From DATBLY01 sp963705545 (GTDB lineage Bacteria; Actinomycetota; UBA4738; HRBIN12), in contig CAVPJX010000005.1 of the NCBI GenBank assembly GCA_963705545.1, positions 1-64,000 on the forward strand: a DNA stretch of 64,000 nucleotides. Reading direction: 5' to 3'. Position numbers and translations under genes: made by a program. The notes under the pieces were generated by a model. The model did no database searches, was not told the DNA's origin, and was given only the letters and a program-made list of their open reading frames with translations. Below, in pieces: positions 39,680-50,100 of the stretch (position 1 is its first letter; every line of letters begins with the position of its first letter).

Positions 39680-41286
39680 GCGAGGAGCGGCCCGGCGGTC
39701 CGCAACCCGACGACCTTGGGCTACCCGAGCGCGACCCCGACCACCTCCCCCCGCTGATCCGGCCGGCCGCCGACCGGATCGCGCGGATCCGGTCTACGAT
39801 CCACACGAAGCTGCTGGTCGGCTTCCTGATCATCGCCGCGCTCCTGCTGGCGATGGGCGTCACGAGCATCCTCGTGATCCGGCAGATGAACGCGCGGGCG
39901 CACGAGCAGATCATGCTCCGCGACCAGAGTGACCTCGCGCGCCAGGCGATCTACGCGGTCACGGCGCAGAGCCACTTCCGCGCGATGGCGCTGATCACCC
40001 GCGACGGCTCCTACAACGACAAGATCGCGATCGCGAAGCAGGACTTCCGCACCGACCTCGCCGGCATCGAGGCGGTCGGCGGACCGGGCGTCGCCGAGAG
40101 CATCGAGCTGATGCGCTCGATCGACGATCGGTACGCGACCGCGGGCGAACAGGTGCTGGCCCTGTACGACGCGGGGGACTTCGATCAGGCGCTGGACCTG
40201 CACGTTTCGGCCGAGCACGCGATCTCGCACGAGATCGAGGACGAGCTGAACCGGCTGATCGGGGTGATCGAGGCGCGCGTCGACGCGAGCGCCGAGAGCC
40301 TCGCGTCGCTGCACCGGTTCCTGCTGTACGCCGTCGCGATCTTCTCGGGTCTCAGCCTGGTGGTCGCGCTCGGGCTGGGGGCGGCGTTGTCGTGGTCGAT
40401 CATCCGGCCCGTGCGGAAGGTCGACCTCGCCCTCGCCCGGATCGCCGGCGGCGACTTCGGGGAACACGTCGAGGTGCCGAACCGCGACGAGTTCGGCCGT
40501 CTCACCGTCAACCTGAACCGCACGAGCGATCAGCTCGCGGAGCTGTACACGGACCTGTCGACCCTGAACGCGGGCCTGGAGCAGAAGGTCGATGAGCAGC
40601 TCGACCAGCTCCATCGCGCCGAGCAGCTCCGGCGGTACGTGGCGCCGCAGGTGGCCGACGCGCTGCTCGAGGGCGGCGCGCCCGTGAGCATGACGCCGAA
40701 CCGACGCAACCTGACGATCCTGTTCGCGAACGTGCGCGGGTTCACGTCGCTCGCCGAGCGGCTGGAGCCCGAGGAGCTGATCGAGGGCCTGAACGAGCAC
40801 TTCGCGGCGATGACCGAGGTGGTCTTCCGTCACGACGGCACGCTCGACAAGTACATCGGCGACGGGATCCTGGCGTTCTTCGGGGACCCGATCCCGTTCG
40901 AGGACCACGCCGAGCGGGCCGTCGCGTGCGCGCTCGAGATGCGCCAGCGCCTGCGGAGCCTCCGCACGCGATGGACGCTTCAGCGCGACGAGGAGCTGAA
41001 CGTCGGGATCGGGATCAGCACCGGCTACGTCACGGTCGGCAACATCGGATCGGCGACCCGGACCGAGTACACGGTGATCGGCAACCACGTCCGGCTGGCG
41101 TCGCACCTGGCGCAGATCGCGGGTCCCGACCAGATCCTGATCTCCGACCCGACCCTCGCGGTGCCCGAGGTGCGCGAGCGCGTGCACGCGATCTCGCTGG
41201 AGGCGATCAGCCTGGAGGGGTTCCGGCAGCCGGTCGGCGTGTACGAGATCTCGGACCTGCCGGCGCCGCTCCGCCACCGGCTCTGA
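39676..41286 (+). CDS. Membrane HAMP-domain class III cyclase with a metal-site Asp to Asn change
   Basis: A 536-residue two-helix sensor. Transmembrane helix 1 (about 45-68, LLVGFLIIAALLLAMGVTSI) is followed by a helical extracytoplasmic region like a four-helix MCP sensor, helix 2 (FLLYAVAIFSGLSLVVALGL) and HAMP (WSIIRPVRKVDLALARIAGG, DFGEHVEV). Then come a short coiled coil and the cyclase domain. Its first metal position reads ILFANVRGFTSLAERL, with Asn 352 where Asp is expected. The second, DKYIGDGILAFFGD, is intact, and VTVGNIGSATRTEYTVIGNH with VRLASHLA replaces the usual VN.AARL. It may be inactive or regulatory. Coupled to the upstream cyclase by GTGA. Confidence 0.85.
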   Translation: MSEERPGGPQPDDLGLPERDPDHLPPLIRPAADRIARIRSTIHTKLLVGFLIIAALLLAMGVTSILVIRQMNARAHEQIMLRDQSDLARQAIYAVTAQSHFRAMALITRDGSYNDKIAIAKQDFRTDLAGIEAVGGPGVAESIELMRSIDDRYATAGEQVLALYDAGDFDQALDLHVSAEHAISHEIEDELNRLIGVIEARVDASAESLASLHRFLLYAVAIFSGLSLVVALGLGAALSWSIIRPVRKVDLALARIAGGDFGEHVEVPNRDEFGRLTVNLNRTSDQLAELYTDLSTLNAGLEQKVDEQLDQLHRAEQLRRYVAPQVADALLEGGAPVSMTPNRRNLTILFANVRGFTSLAERLEPEELIEGLNEHFAAMTEVVFRHDGTLDKYIGDGILAFFGDPIPFEDHAERAVACALEMRQRLRSLRTRWTLQRDEELNVGIGISTGYVTVGNIGSATRTEYTVIGNHVRLASHLAQIAGPDQILISDPTLAVPEVRERVHAISLEAISLEGFRQPVGVYEISDLPAPLRHRL

Positions 41287-41325
41287 CGGGCGCCGCGACC
41301 GAACGCGGCTACCCTCGGAGGCGCT

Positions 41326-44300
41326 GTGACCACGGACGAGCACGGACCGCTGCCCTTCGCGCCGATGGCCCTCGACGTCTACCGGGCCACCGGCGGCGTC
41401 GTCGGTCGGCCGGCCGAGCTGCAGGCGATCGCGCAGGAGCTGGCGACGGCCCGTGGCGGGCGGCTCGTCGGCCTCACCGTCGAGGGGGAGCCCGGGATCG
41501 GCAAGACGCGGCTCCTCGTCGCGGCGGCCGAGCGGGCGACGGCCGAGGGCTTCACCGCGATCGCCGTCACGGCCGACGAGGAGCTCCGCGGTCCGTTCCT
41601 GGTCGCCCGGTCGATCCTCGGGTCGCCCGAGGCCGCCCGGGCGGCGACCGACGAGCGGACCGCCGACGCGCTCGCGCGCTGCCTCGATCCGATGTCGGGA
41701 CGGGACGACCCGGGGCTCGCCACGCTCACGCCCGACAGCCGTCTGCTCCGCACGTTCGACCTGGGCGCCGTCGCGTTCCGGGCCCTGGCCGCCGAACGAC
41801 CGCTCGCCGTCTTGATCGACGACCTGCAGTGGTCGGACGAGGACAGCCTGCGCCTGCTGCGCTACGTGATCCGAACCGACGGCGCCAGCCCGCTCTTCCT
41901 GATGTTCGCGATCCGGCCCGAGGAGTTCGCGACGGTCACCGAGGCCGTGAACCTGCTCGCCGACATGGGTCGGATGGGCGTGATCCGGCGGCTCAAGCTC
42001 GACCGGTTCTCGCAGACGGAGACGCGCGAGTTCCTGGCCCAGGTGCTCGGCGGACCGATCGACCCGTCGGGCGCGGCGGTGATGCACGCGCAGGCCGAGG
42101 GCGTGCCGTTCATCGTCGAGGAGATGGCGTTCGCGTACCGCGAGGGCGGGATGATCCAGGAGATCGACGGCGTGTGGTCCCTGGCCGACAACGCCGAGCG
42201 GCTGGTGCCCTCGGCGGTGAAGACGCTGATCTCGCGGCGTGCGACGAAGCTCCCGGACGACACGAAGGCGCTCCTGGCGGTCGCGGCGATCCTCGGACGG
42301 CGGTTCAGCCTGAAGGACCTGCGCGAGGTCCAGCTCGGCGTGGACGGCGCGGCGCCGGGTCCCGAGGCGCTCGCCGAGATCCTGGCGCCGGCCGTCGCGG
42401 CGGGCCTGCTCGTCGAGCACGAGGAGGGGTCGGCCGCGGACTACAGCTTCCAACACGAGCAGGTGCGCGAGTTCGCGGCCGCGACGCTCACGTCGGCCGG
42501 GCGGCGCGCGATCCATGCGGCGATCGTCCGGCTGCTGCTCTCCGGTGAGCCCGCGGCCGCGAGCCTGCCCCTGATCGCCCTGCACGCGAAGGCGGCGGGG
42601 GATGCCGAGGTCTGCGTCCGGTTCTCGGTCGAGGCCAGCCGCAACGCGCTCGCCGCGAACGCGCCCGAGGAGGTCCTGCGCGTCGTCGAGCTCGCGCTGC
42701 CGCAGGCCTCGACCCCCGAGCAGCGCGTCGGCCTCCTGGACGCGCGCGACCGGGCGCTCGACATGCTGCGGCGTTCCACGGACCGGATGCAGGGGCTCGC
42801 CGAGCTCGCCGCCCTGGCCGAGGCGCTGGGCGATGCGCGCCTGGGGATCGACGTGCGGCTGCGCCGGGCGGCGGCGCTGCGGACCGCCGAGGAGCACGAT
42901 CGCGCGGCGGAGCTCGCGCGCGAGGTGCGTGACCTGGCCGTGGAGCGCGGGGATCGCGAGGGCGAGCTGGCCGCGTGCCTGGAGCTCGGCCAGGACCTCC
43001 TGCGTGCCACCGTCGGCGAGTCCTTCACCCCGGCGGCGAAGGAGGTCGACCTGGACGGCGCGGAGGAGGCGTACCGGCGCGCGATGGAGCTGGCGCAGGA
43101 GCTCGGCGACCTCGCCGCGGAGGCGGCAGCGACCCGCGAGGTCGGCGTCGTGCACCTCGGCCGCGTCCGCGCGTGGTTCATCGAACAGGTCGAGCTCGGC
43201 CAGCACCTCCCGATCGCGCAGCGCGTGGCGGCGGGCGAGGTCCTGGAGGACGTCATGATGGAGCTGCCGATCGCGCCGGCGTTCATGGAGACGTTCGGGC
43301 TCCTCCACCGCGCGCTCGAGCTCTTCGAGCAGCTCGGGGACCGGCGCGGCGCGATGTCCACGATCATCTCGCTCGCCTACCTGAACTGGGGGGCCGACAT
43401 CCACTTCGGCACGAACGCGGCCAAGCACATCGAGGAGATCCGCCGGCTCACCTCCAGGGCCAAGGCGTTCACGAACGAGAGCGAACGAGCCGCGTTCGAG
43501 GCGCAGATGCTCTACGGCTCGCACGTGTTCGGGCGCGCGAAGGTGATCCCCGACCTGGCGCTCGCGAAGGGGCGCGAGGCCCACCGCTACGCGAAGGAGA
43601 TCGGCGACCCCAACCTCGAGTTCCTGGCGGCCGGCGGGACCGCGATGGTCCTCCTCGACCTCGGCGACCTCGCGGAGGCGAACGCATGGATCGACCGCGC
43701 AGCGGCGGTCGCCACCGGGCATCCGAGCCCGCTCCGCGCACGCCGGCTGGAGACCTGGCGCGGGATCGGGGATGCGGCGGCGGGCGACGTCGCGGGGATG
43801 CGGGCGCACCTGGAGCGCGCCGTGCAGCAGGCGGCCGACTCGGGCCTGCCCGCCGCGCGGTGCGAGGCGCTCGCCCGCCTGGCGGCCGGGTCCGCGCGCG
43901 TGGGGGTGCGCCTCGCCGACGAGGAGCTGATGGCGCTCGCGGAGCGGTCGGCCGCGGAGGCGACGGAGCTCTGCGGGACGCTCTCCGGTCACGCTCCCTG
44001 GGGCGCCCAGGCCGACGCGGCGCGCGCGCACGTCGCCCTCGCCCGCGGGCGCTCCGAGGAGGCGACGACGCTCGCGCGCTCGGCGATCGAGTCGCTGGAG
44101 GCCGCGAGGCACGAGGATCTGAACCTCGACGTCCTGCTCCCGTGCGCGCGGATCCTCATGCAGACCGGTGCCCCCGAGTGGGAGGAGAGCGTGCGCCCCT
44201 TCGTCCGATCCTCGCTCGCGATGATCGCGCAGCGCACGATGGACGAGGACGTGCGCGTCCGCTGGCTCCGTGGACCGCTCGGCGTCGAGATGGCCGAGCT

Positions 44301-44535
44301 CGCGGGGCCGATCGAGGCGGCCGCGACGCCCGGCGTCGGCGCCGACGAGCGCGCCGACGGTGACACGCTGCTGTTGCAGAGCATCGTGCAGGGCAAGACG
44401 AACGCCGAGATCGCCGGCGAGCTCGGGATCGACGAGCCGGCCGTGGCTCGGCGGCTCGGCGACCTGTACGTCACGATCGGCGCGTCGTCGCGCGCGGACG
44501 CCACCGCGATCGCGTTCCGGGAGCGGGTGCTGTGA
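41326..44535 (+). CDS. Large AAA/STAND ATPase with TPR repeats and C-terminal LuxR-type HTH
   Basis: A 1069-residue regulator. The ATPase module has Walker A GEPGIGKTR (about 54-62) and Walker B AVLIDDLQWSD (about 161-171), the BREX/MalT-like DDLQW form. A long TPR region (about 450-950) follows. The C terminus (LLLQSIVQGKTNAEIAGELG, then IDEPAVARRLGDLYVTIGAS and a terminal helix) is a GerE/LuxR DNA-binding domain. The AAA-TPR part resembles that found fused behind cyclase domains in actinobacterial proteins, here split from the HAMP-cyclase 39 bases upstream. It is likely the transcriptional output of this operon. GTG 41326; TACCCT is 10 bases upstream. Confidence 0.85.
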   Translation: MTTDEHGPLPFAPMALDVYRATGGVVGRPAELQAIAQELATARGGRLVGLTVEGEPGIGKTRLLVAAAERATAEGFTAIAVTADEELRGPFLVARSILGSPEAARAATDERTADALARCLDPMSGRDDPGLATLTPDSRLLRTFDLGAVAFRALAAERPLAVLIDDLQWSDEDSLRLLRYVIRTDGASPLFLMFAIRPEEFATVTEAVNLLADMGRMGVIRRLKLDRFSQTETREFLAQVLGGPIDPSGAAVMHAQAEGVPFIVEEMAFAYREGGMIQEIDGVWSLADNAERLVPSAVKTLISRRATKLPDDTKALLAVAAILGRRFSLKDLREVQLGVDGAAPGPEALAEILAPAVAAGLLVEHEEGSAADYSFQHEQVREFAAATLTSAGRRAIHAAIVRLLLSGEPAAASLPLIALHAKAAGDAEVCVRFSVEASRNALAANAPEEVLRVVELALPQASTPEQRVGLLDARDRALDMLRRSTDRMQGLAELAALAEALGDARLGIDVRLRRAAALRTAEEHDRAAELAREVRDLAVERGDREGELAACLELGQDLLRATVGESFTPAAKEVDLDGAEEAYRRAMELAQELGDLAAEAAATREVGVVHLGRVRAWFIEQVELGQHLPIAQRVAAGEVLEDVMMELPIAPAFMETFGLLHRALELFEQLGDRRGAMSTIISLAYLNWGADIHFGTNAAKHIEEIRRLTSRAKAFTNESERAAFEAQMLYGSHVFGRAKVIPDLALAKGREAHRYAKEIGDPNLEFLAAGGTAMVLLDLGDLAEANAWIDRAAAVATGHPSPLRARRLETWRGIGDAAAGDVAGMRAHLERAVQQAADSGLPAARCEALARLAAGSARVGVRLADEELMALAERSAAEATELCGTLSGHAPWGAQADAARAHVALARGRSEEATTLARSAIESLEAARHEDLNLDVLLPCARILMQTGAPEWEESVRPFVRSSLAMIAQRTMDEDVRVRWLRGPLGVEMAELAGPIEAAATPGVGADERADGDTLLLQSIVQGKTNAEIAGELGIDEPAVARRLGDLYVTIGASSRADATAIAFRERVL

Positions 44536-44551
44536 GCGGGCGGGAGGACCG

Positions 44552-45286
44552 ATGACGGTCCGGGCACGCGTGGACCGGCATCGCTGCATCGGCGCCGGGA
44601 CGTGCATCACGATCGCCCCCACCGCGTTCGACTGGTACAAGGACGACTTCGCGAAGGTCGGCGTGGTGGACGCGTCGAGCGTGGAGGACGAGGTGCTGCG
44701 GGAGGCCGCGCTCGCCTGTCCGACCGGCGCGATCACGATCGAGGATGTGGAGGAGCTGCTGCCGTGGCAGCTCCGCGGCAAGGAGGGGCCCCGGCGCGTC
44801 GAGAAGACCTTCATGTTCACCGACATCGAGAGCTCGACGAACCTGGTCGAGGCCCTCGGCGACGAGGCGTGGCAGGGCGTCCTGCGCTGGCACAACGAGA
44901 CGCTGCGGTCGCTGTTCGCCGAGCACAAGGGCGAGGAGGTCGTGTCGACCGGCGACGGGTTCTTCGTGGGGTTCGACTCGCCCGACGAGGCGCTCGCGTG
45001 CGCCGTCGCGATCCAGCGACGGCTGGCCGAGCACCGGCGCTCGGCGGGCTTCGCCCCGAAGGTGCGGATCGGCCTGCACGCGTCCGGCGCGACGCAGGTC
45101 GGCCGGGACTTCTCGGGCAAGGGCGTGCACGAGGCGGCGCGGATCGCGGCGCTCGCGGACGGCGACCAGATCGTGGCGAGCAGGGTGACGGCGGCCGACG
45201 GCCGGTACCCGGTGTCGGAACCGCGCACCGTGACGCTCCGGGGAACGTCGGAGCCGATCGAGATCGTCACGGTCGACTGGGACTAG
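44552..45286 (+). CDS. Ferredoxin-class III nucleotide cyclase fusion
   Basis: A 244-residue two-domain protein. Residues 1-70 are a P450-type [3Fe-4S] ferredoxin: HRCIGAGTCITIAPTAFDWY and LACPTGAITIEDVEELLP give cluster ligands Cys12, Cys18 and Cys56, with Ala15 where a fourth Cys would be. Residues about 80-240 are a class III cyclase: FMFTDIESSTNLVEALGDEA, VVSTGDGFFVGFDSPDEALA, KVRIGLHASGATQVGRDFSG and KGVHEAARIAALADGDQIVA. Both metal Asp are present. Its lineage is that of the two TPR-cyclases. The design suggests redox- or iron-cluster-gated cyclic nucleotide synthesis. ATG 44552 follows GGGAGGACCG. It shares one base with the transhydrogenase start. Confidence 0.87.
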   Translation: MTVRARVDRHRCIGAGTCITIAPTAFDWYKDDFAKVGVVDASSVEDEVLREAALACPTGAITIEDVEELLPWQLRGKEGPRRVEKTFMFTDIESSTNLVEALGDEAWQGVLRWHNETLRSLFAEHKGEEVVSTGDGFFVGFDSPDEALACAVAIQRRLAEHRRSAGFAPKVRIGLHASGATQVGRDFSGKGVHEAARIAALADGDQIVASRVTAADGRYPVSEPRTVTLRGTSEPIEIVTVDWD

Positions 45287-46678
45287 TGGGGAACGACTAC
45301 GACCTGGTGGTGATCGGCGGCGGCCCCGCGGGCGAGCGCGGGGCGGCCCAGGCCGCGTACTTCGGCAAGCGCGTCGCGATCGTCGAGCGGCAAGCCCGAA
45401 CCCGGAGGCGCCGCCGTGCACACCGGCACGCTGCCCTCGAAGACCCTGCGCGAGACCGCCCTGTTCCTCTCGGCCTACCGTCAGCGGAACATGGACGGCG
45501 TGATCGTCGGGCTCGATCCCGAGCTCACGGTCACGCGGCTCCTCGAGCGCAAGGACGCGGTCCGCCACCTCGAGCTGGCACGGATCCACGCGAACCTCCA
45601 GCGACACGGGATCGAGCTGATCCACGGCGACGGGCGGGTCGTCGACGCGCACACGGTCGAGGTCACCTCGGGCGACGAGGTGGTGCGTCGCTCGGCCGAG
45701 GTGATCCTGGTCGCCACCGGATCCTCGCCTCACCATCCGGCCGGCATCCCGTACGACGACGGCGACGTCCACGACGCCGACGGGATCCTGCGGATCAACC
45801 GCCTGCCGCGATCGATGGCCGTGATCGGCGCGGGCGTGATCGGGTGCGAGTACGCCTGCATGTTCGCGGCGCTCGGCGTCGAGGTGCACCTGATCGACCC
45901 CCGCTCCGGCCTGCTGCCGTTCCTGGACCTCGAGATGGGGGAACGGCTCGCGGCGGCGATGCGATCGTTGGGCGTCCGGCTCCACCTGGAGCGCGAGCAC
46001 GAGCGGATCGAGCGGGGCGCCGACGGCCTGACGTGCACGCTCTCCACGGGGGAGGTGCTCACGGTGGAGACGCTGATGGTGGCGGCGGGCCGTACGGGCA
46101 ACACGGACGGCCTGGGGCTGCCCGAGGTCGGCGTCCAGGTCGACGGGCGCGGATACGTCCAGGTGGACGAGGACTTCCGTACCGCGGTCCCGAGCCTGTA
46201 CGCGGCGGGCGACGTCGTCGGCTTCCCGGCGCTCGCGAGCGTGTCGATGGAGCAGGGACGCGTCGCCGTGTGCCACGCGTTCGGCTTCACGTACAAGCGG
46301 CAGGTGTCGGACCTGCTGCCGTACGGCGTCTACACGATCCCGGAGGTGAGCTGCGTCGGGCTCGGCGAGGACGAGGCGGCGCGCCGGGGTCTCGACGTCG
46401 TCGCCGGACGGGCCTTCTACCGCGACAACGTCCGCGGGCAGATCATGAACGACCGCGACGGCATGGTGAAGCTCGTCTTCGACCGGGCCACGCGCCGGTT
46501 GATCGGCTGCCACTGCATCGGCGAACGAGCGTCCGAGCTCGTCCACGTGGGGCAGGCGGTGATCGGGCTGAACGGGACGGTGGACACGTTCATCGAGATG
46601 GTCTTCAACCACCCGACGCTCGGCGAGACCTTCAAGTACGCGGCGTACGACGCGCTCGCCCAGCTCGGCCCGGCCTGA
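45286..46678 (+). CDS. sthA: Soluble (Si-specific) pyridine nucleotide transhydrogenase-like flavoprotein (one frame break)
   Basis: A FAD enzyme of the SthA/lipoamide dehydrogenase family exchanging hydride between NADPH and NAD. The N terminus (YDLVVIGGGPAGERGAAQAA, FGKRVAIVER) is in the GTG 45286 frame. After a one-base break near 45391-45396 it continues with PEPGGAAVHTGTLPSKTLRE, VIGAGVIGCEYACMFAALGV, TLMVAAGRTGNTDGLGL, PSLYAAGDVVGFPALAS and a C-terminal dimer domain. The single conserved Cys of GGVCVHTGT in this family is Ala here. The joined length is about 464, normal. It ends the five-gene cyclase operon. Confidence 0.82.
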
Positions 46679-46694
46679 CCGGCCGGGCTGGTCC

Positions 46695-46710
46695 GCCGTT
46701 CCCGAACGGC
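46695..46710 (+). terminator. Hairpin after the transhydrogenase gene
   Basis: GCCGTTC-CC-GAACGGC is a compact inverted repeat 17 bases past the sthA stop. TAGGCT (46713-46718) directly after it could be the -10 of the next gene, whose leader carries AGGGAGG. Confidence 0.5.
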
Positions 46711-46748
46711 GCTAGGCTGCCGGAGAGCGACGCTCCAGGGAGGCACAC

Positions 46749-47100
46749 ATGACCGACGCGAAGCAGGCGTGGGGCGAGGTCGGCGAGAAGTTCTCCTCGT
46801 GGGGACGGCGGGTCGCCGACCGCTACCACGAGCAGGGGTCCGCGGGAACGGCGAAGGTCGACGCGGACGAGGCCGAGCGCGAGATGACGCGCGCGATGAA
46901 GGAGCTGTTCGACGAGTTGTCCAAGGGCGTGTCGGCCGTCGGCGCGACGCTCAAGGACCGCGAGGCGAACAAGGAGCTCTCCGACGCGGTGAGCGCGATC
47001 GGGGACGCGATCACCGCCACGGTCGGCGAGGCGACCGACGCGATCCGCTCGAAGGGCGGCACGCCCCCGTCACCACCGCCGCCCGCCGCCGGCCGACTGA
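46749..47100 (+). CDS. Small helical hypothetical protein
   Basis: A roughly 115-residue amphipathic helical protein (EVGEKFSSWGRRVADRYHEQ, EMTRAMKELFDELSKGVSAV, ANKELSDAVSAIGDAITATV) with no Cys and a short Pro-rich end. It may be a coiled-coil or phasin-like protein; no family is recognised. The open frame as written runs on to 47387 through unrelated sequence antisense to the next gene. A stop in the +1 frame at 47098-47100 after a Pro stretch gives a more natural end, implying one lost or gained base around 47065-47090. AGGGAGGCACAC precedes the ATG. Confidence 0.6.
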
Positions 47101-47169
47101 GGCGGGATGCGGCCGCACGTTCTCGCCACGCGTGCGGCCGGCGGGGACACAGCTCCGTCCATGAATGTC

Positions 47170-50100
47170 TCGCGTCGCGTCCGACGACGGCTCGGTTGCC
47201 CTTTGCGCTCGAAGAACGCGAGCGCGTCTCGCGCCGCATCCTCAGCCTCAGCCGGCTTCCCGGCCATGCCGCAGGACGCGGGCGAGCACCATCCTCACTT
47301 CGCCCTGGCCTCCGGCCAGTCGGCCTCGTCGACCATCTGCACCGCTTCGTGGGCGAGCTGCTCCGCTTCGTCGAGCTCGCCGCGTGAAGCGAGCACCATC
47401 GCCTGCGCCGATCGTCCGACACCTGCGAAGCCAGGTCGTCCTCGGCGGCGACGCTCCGCGCGATCGTCGCGTACCCCTCGGCTTCGTCGAACCGACCGAG
47501 CGTGCAGAGGACGCGCGCCAGGTCCGCCGCGGCCGTCGATCTGATCCCCTCGTAGATCCATCTCCTCGACGATCTCGTAGCTCCGTCGGTGGCCCGCTCT
47601 GCGGCGATCGGCTCGCCGGCTCGATCTCCACGTCGGCGAGGGCCGCCTCGTAGATCGCGATCATGAGCCGCGTGCCGACGGTCTCGGCGATCTGGACGGC
47701 GAGCCCGGTAGGCGACGAGCCTCGTCGAACGAGCCCTCCCGCGCCTCGAACGTACCCACGGACGGCGAGGGCGGCCGTCTCGATCGGGCGACTGCGGGAG
47801 ACGTCCTCGGATAGCGCGTCGAGCGTCGGAATCCCTCGTCCGGCTCGGTCGAGCCGAAGTTCTGCGGAGAGCAGCAGGACCGTCAGCGCGTCGGCGAGGA
47901 GCCGATCGTCGCTCACACGCGCGCGCATGTGCCAGCGCCTCTCGGCCCGCACGCTCTGCTCGATCGAACCGGCACGGCATGAACTCGAGGAACGCGAGCG
48001 TTCGTCCACGCGCGGCCAAGCCCGACCTCGTCGCCGAGCTCGTCGAACGCCGCGGATCGCCATCGCGATCTCGTCGCGGCACGTCGCCGTGGGACGCTTG
48101 GGGATCGACGTTGGTCTGGATCTCGGCGCGGCCGATGCGGGCGAGCCACTCGAGCGAGCGGTCGCCGGCGTCGGCCGCGAGACGCACCGCCTCGTCGAGC
48201 GCGGTGAACGCCGCGTGGGCATCGCCGGCTTCGCCGAGCGCCAAGCCGAGGTGGTACAGCGTCCCGCCCGCTCGGCGCCGTCGGGCGGGCCGACGGAGGG
48301 CTCGGCGCGAGAGAGGTCCACCGTGGCGGGGAAGTCGCCCCGGCGCGATGCCCGCCGCCCCGCCTTCGCGAGGCGGGCAGCCGCCCTCCGACCGATCTCG
48401 TCGGAACGCTCGTCCGCTGGGCCGAGCTGCGTCCGGTACGCGTAGGCTCGCTCGAGGTGGTATCCGACGATCTCCTCCTGCTCGACGACCGCTTCCCCGG
48501 CCACGCGCTCCAGCCAATCCGCGACGCGCTCGTGCAGCTCGGCGCGCCGCGTCTTCGCGATCGCGTCGTACGCTGAGTCACGGATCAGCAGATGCCGGAA
48601 CCGGAACGCGTCTTCGCCCGGGAACGTGGTCGCGCTCGGGGTGGATCAGCTCCTTGCGGACGAGCGCCATCAGATCCGACGGCACGCGCTCGCGGACGTC
48701 CTCGGGCACGAGCTCGCGGACTGCGCCGACGAAGAAGTCCTTCCCGATGACCGCCGCCGCCTCGAGCACGGTGCGCTCCTCCGGTGTGAGGCGATCGAGG
48801 CGGGCGGCGAGCAACGCATGGATCGAGGGTGGAACGGTGACGTCGGACAGATCGCCGGCGACGCGCCACCGGCCATCGTCGCGGAACGACGAGTCCGTCG
48901 TCGATCAGCATCGCGAGGGTCTCCTCGACGAACAGCGGATTCCCCTCCGCCCGTCTCGACGATCCGCTGGGCGAGGTCCGTCGGCGACTCCGTCGAACCG
49001 AGGAGGTTCGCGACGAGCGTCGTCGGTCTGCTCCTCGCGTGAGCGGCTCGAGCGACACGGTCGCTGCGTTCAGCTTCCCGCCGCCCCACGAGGGGCGGAC
49101 ATCCAACAGATCGGCTCGCGACATGCACAGCAGCAGGATCGGCGAGCCCCGCGACCAGTCCGCGATGTGCTCGACCAGATCGAGGAACGTCGGCTCACCC
49201 CAGTGGATGTCGTCGAACACGAGGACGAGCGGACGCTCGCTCGCCGTGGCCTCGAAGAACCGGCGGATCGCCCAGAAGGTCTCCTCGCCCGCGGCCGACT
49301 CGGCCACGCCCATCAGCTGCGACACGTGGCGGCAGACGAGCTCCTGGTGCTCGTCGCTCTCGAGCAGCGCACACACCCTGGCCTCGACGACCTCCGGCGG
49401 ATCGAAGTCGGCCAGTCCGGCGGCCTGCTTGATCGACCTCGACGACCGGGTAGTAGGTGAGGCCCTCGCCGTAGGGAAGGCACCGGCCCAGCAGGACGGT
49501 CGCTCCGTCGCCGAGGTCGGAGAGGAACTCCTGGACGAGACGGGACTTCCCGACGCCGGCAGATCCGAAGAGCGTGAAGAGTTGACAGCGCGCGTCCTCG
49601 ACGACCGCCTCGTACGCCTGACGGAGTTGCGCGAGCTGCCGGTCTCGGCCGACCATCGGCGAGCCCGGGTGTCTCGGCTCGGTCGGGACGTCTCGAACGC
49701 CGAGGAGACGCCAGGCCGTGACGCGCCCGCCTTGCCCTTCACCTCGAGCGGCTCGACGGGTTCGACGTCCACCGCATCCCGTACGAGCCGGTAGGTCTCC
49801 TCGCCCAAGAGGATCTCGCCGGGCGGCGCGTGCTGCTCGAGCCGGGCCGCCACGTTCACGGCGTCGCCGGTCACGAGGGCGTGTCCCGCGGTCGGGTCCC
49901 CGGCGACGACCTCGCCGGTGTTCACGCCGATCCTCACGTCGATCCTGACGCCTCGGTCGCGCTCGAGCTCCTCGTTCAGGGCGGCGAGCGCCTCGCGCAT
50001 CTCGACGACCGCACGTGCGGCGCGCAGCGCGTCGTCCTCGTGGAGCCGGGGGATCCCGAACACCGCCATCACCGCGTCGCCGATGTACTTCTCGACGGTC

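Noticed and set aside
39721..45270. A 5.5-kb open frame antisense to the cyclase operon
   Set aside because: It mirrors the codon periodicity of the genuine plus-strand genes, has low-complexity Arg/Asp/Gly composition and contains no recognisable domain.
47100..47387. C-terminal extension of the small helical protein gene
   Set aside because: The extension is Arg/Ser-rich and antisense to recognisable TPR coding sequence; a stop at 47098-47100 in the +1 frame gives a more natural end.
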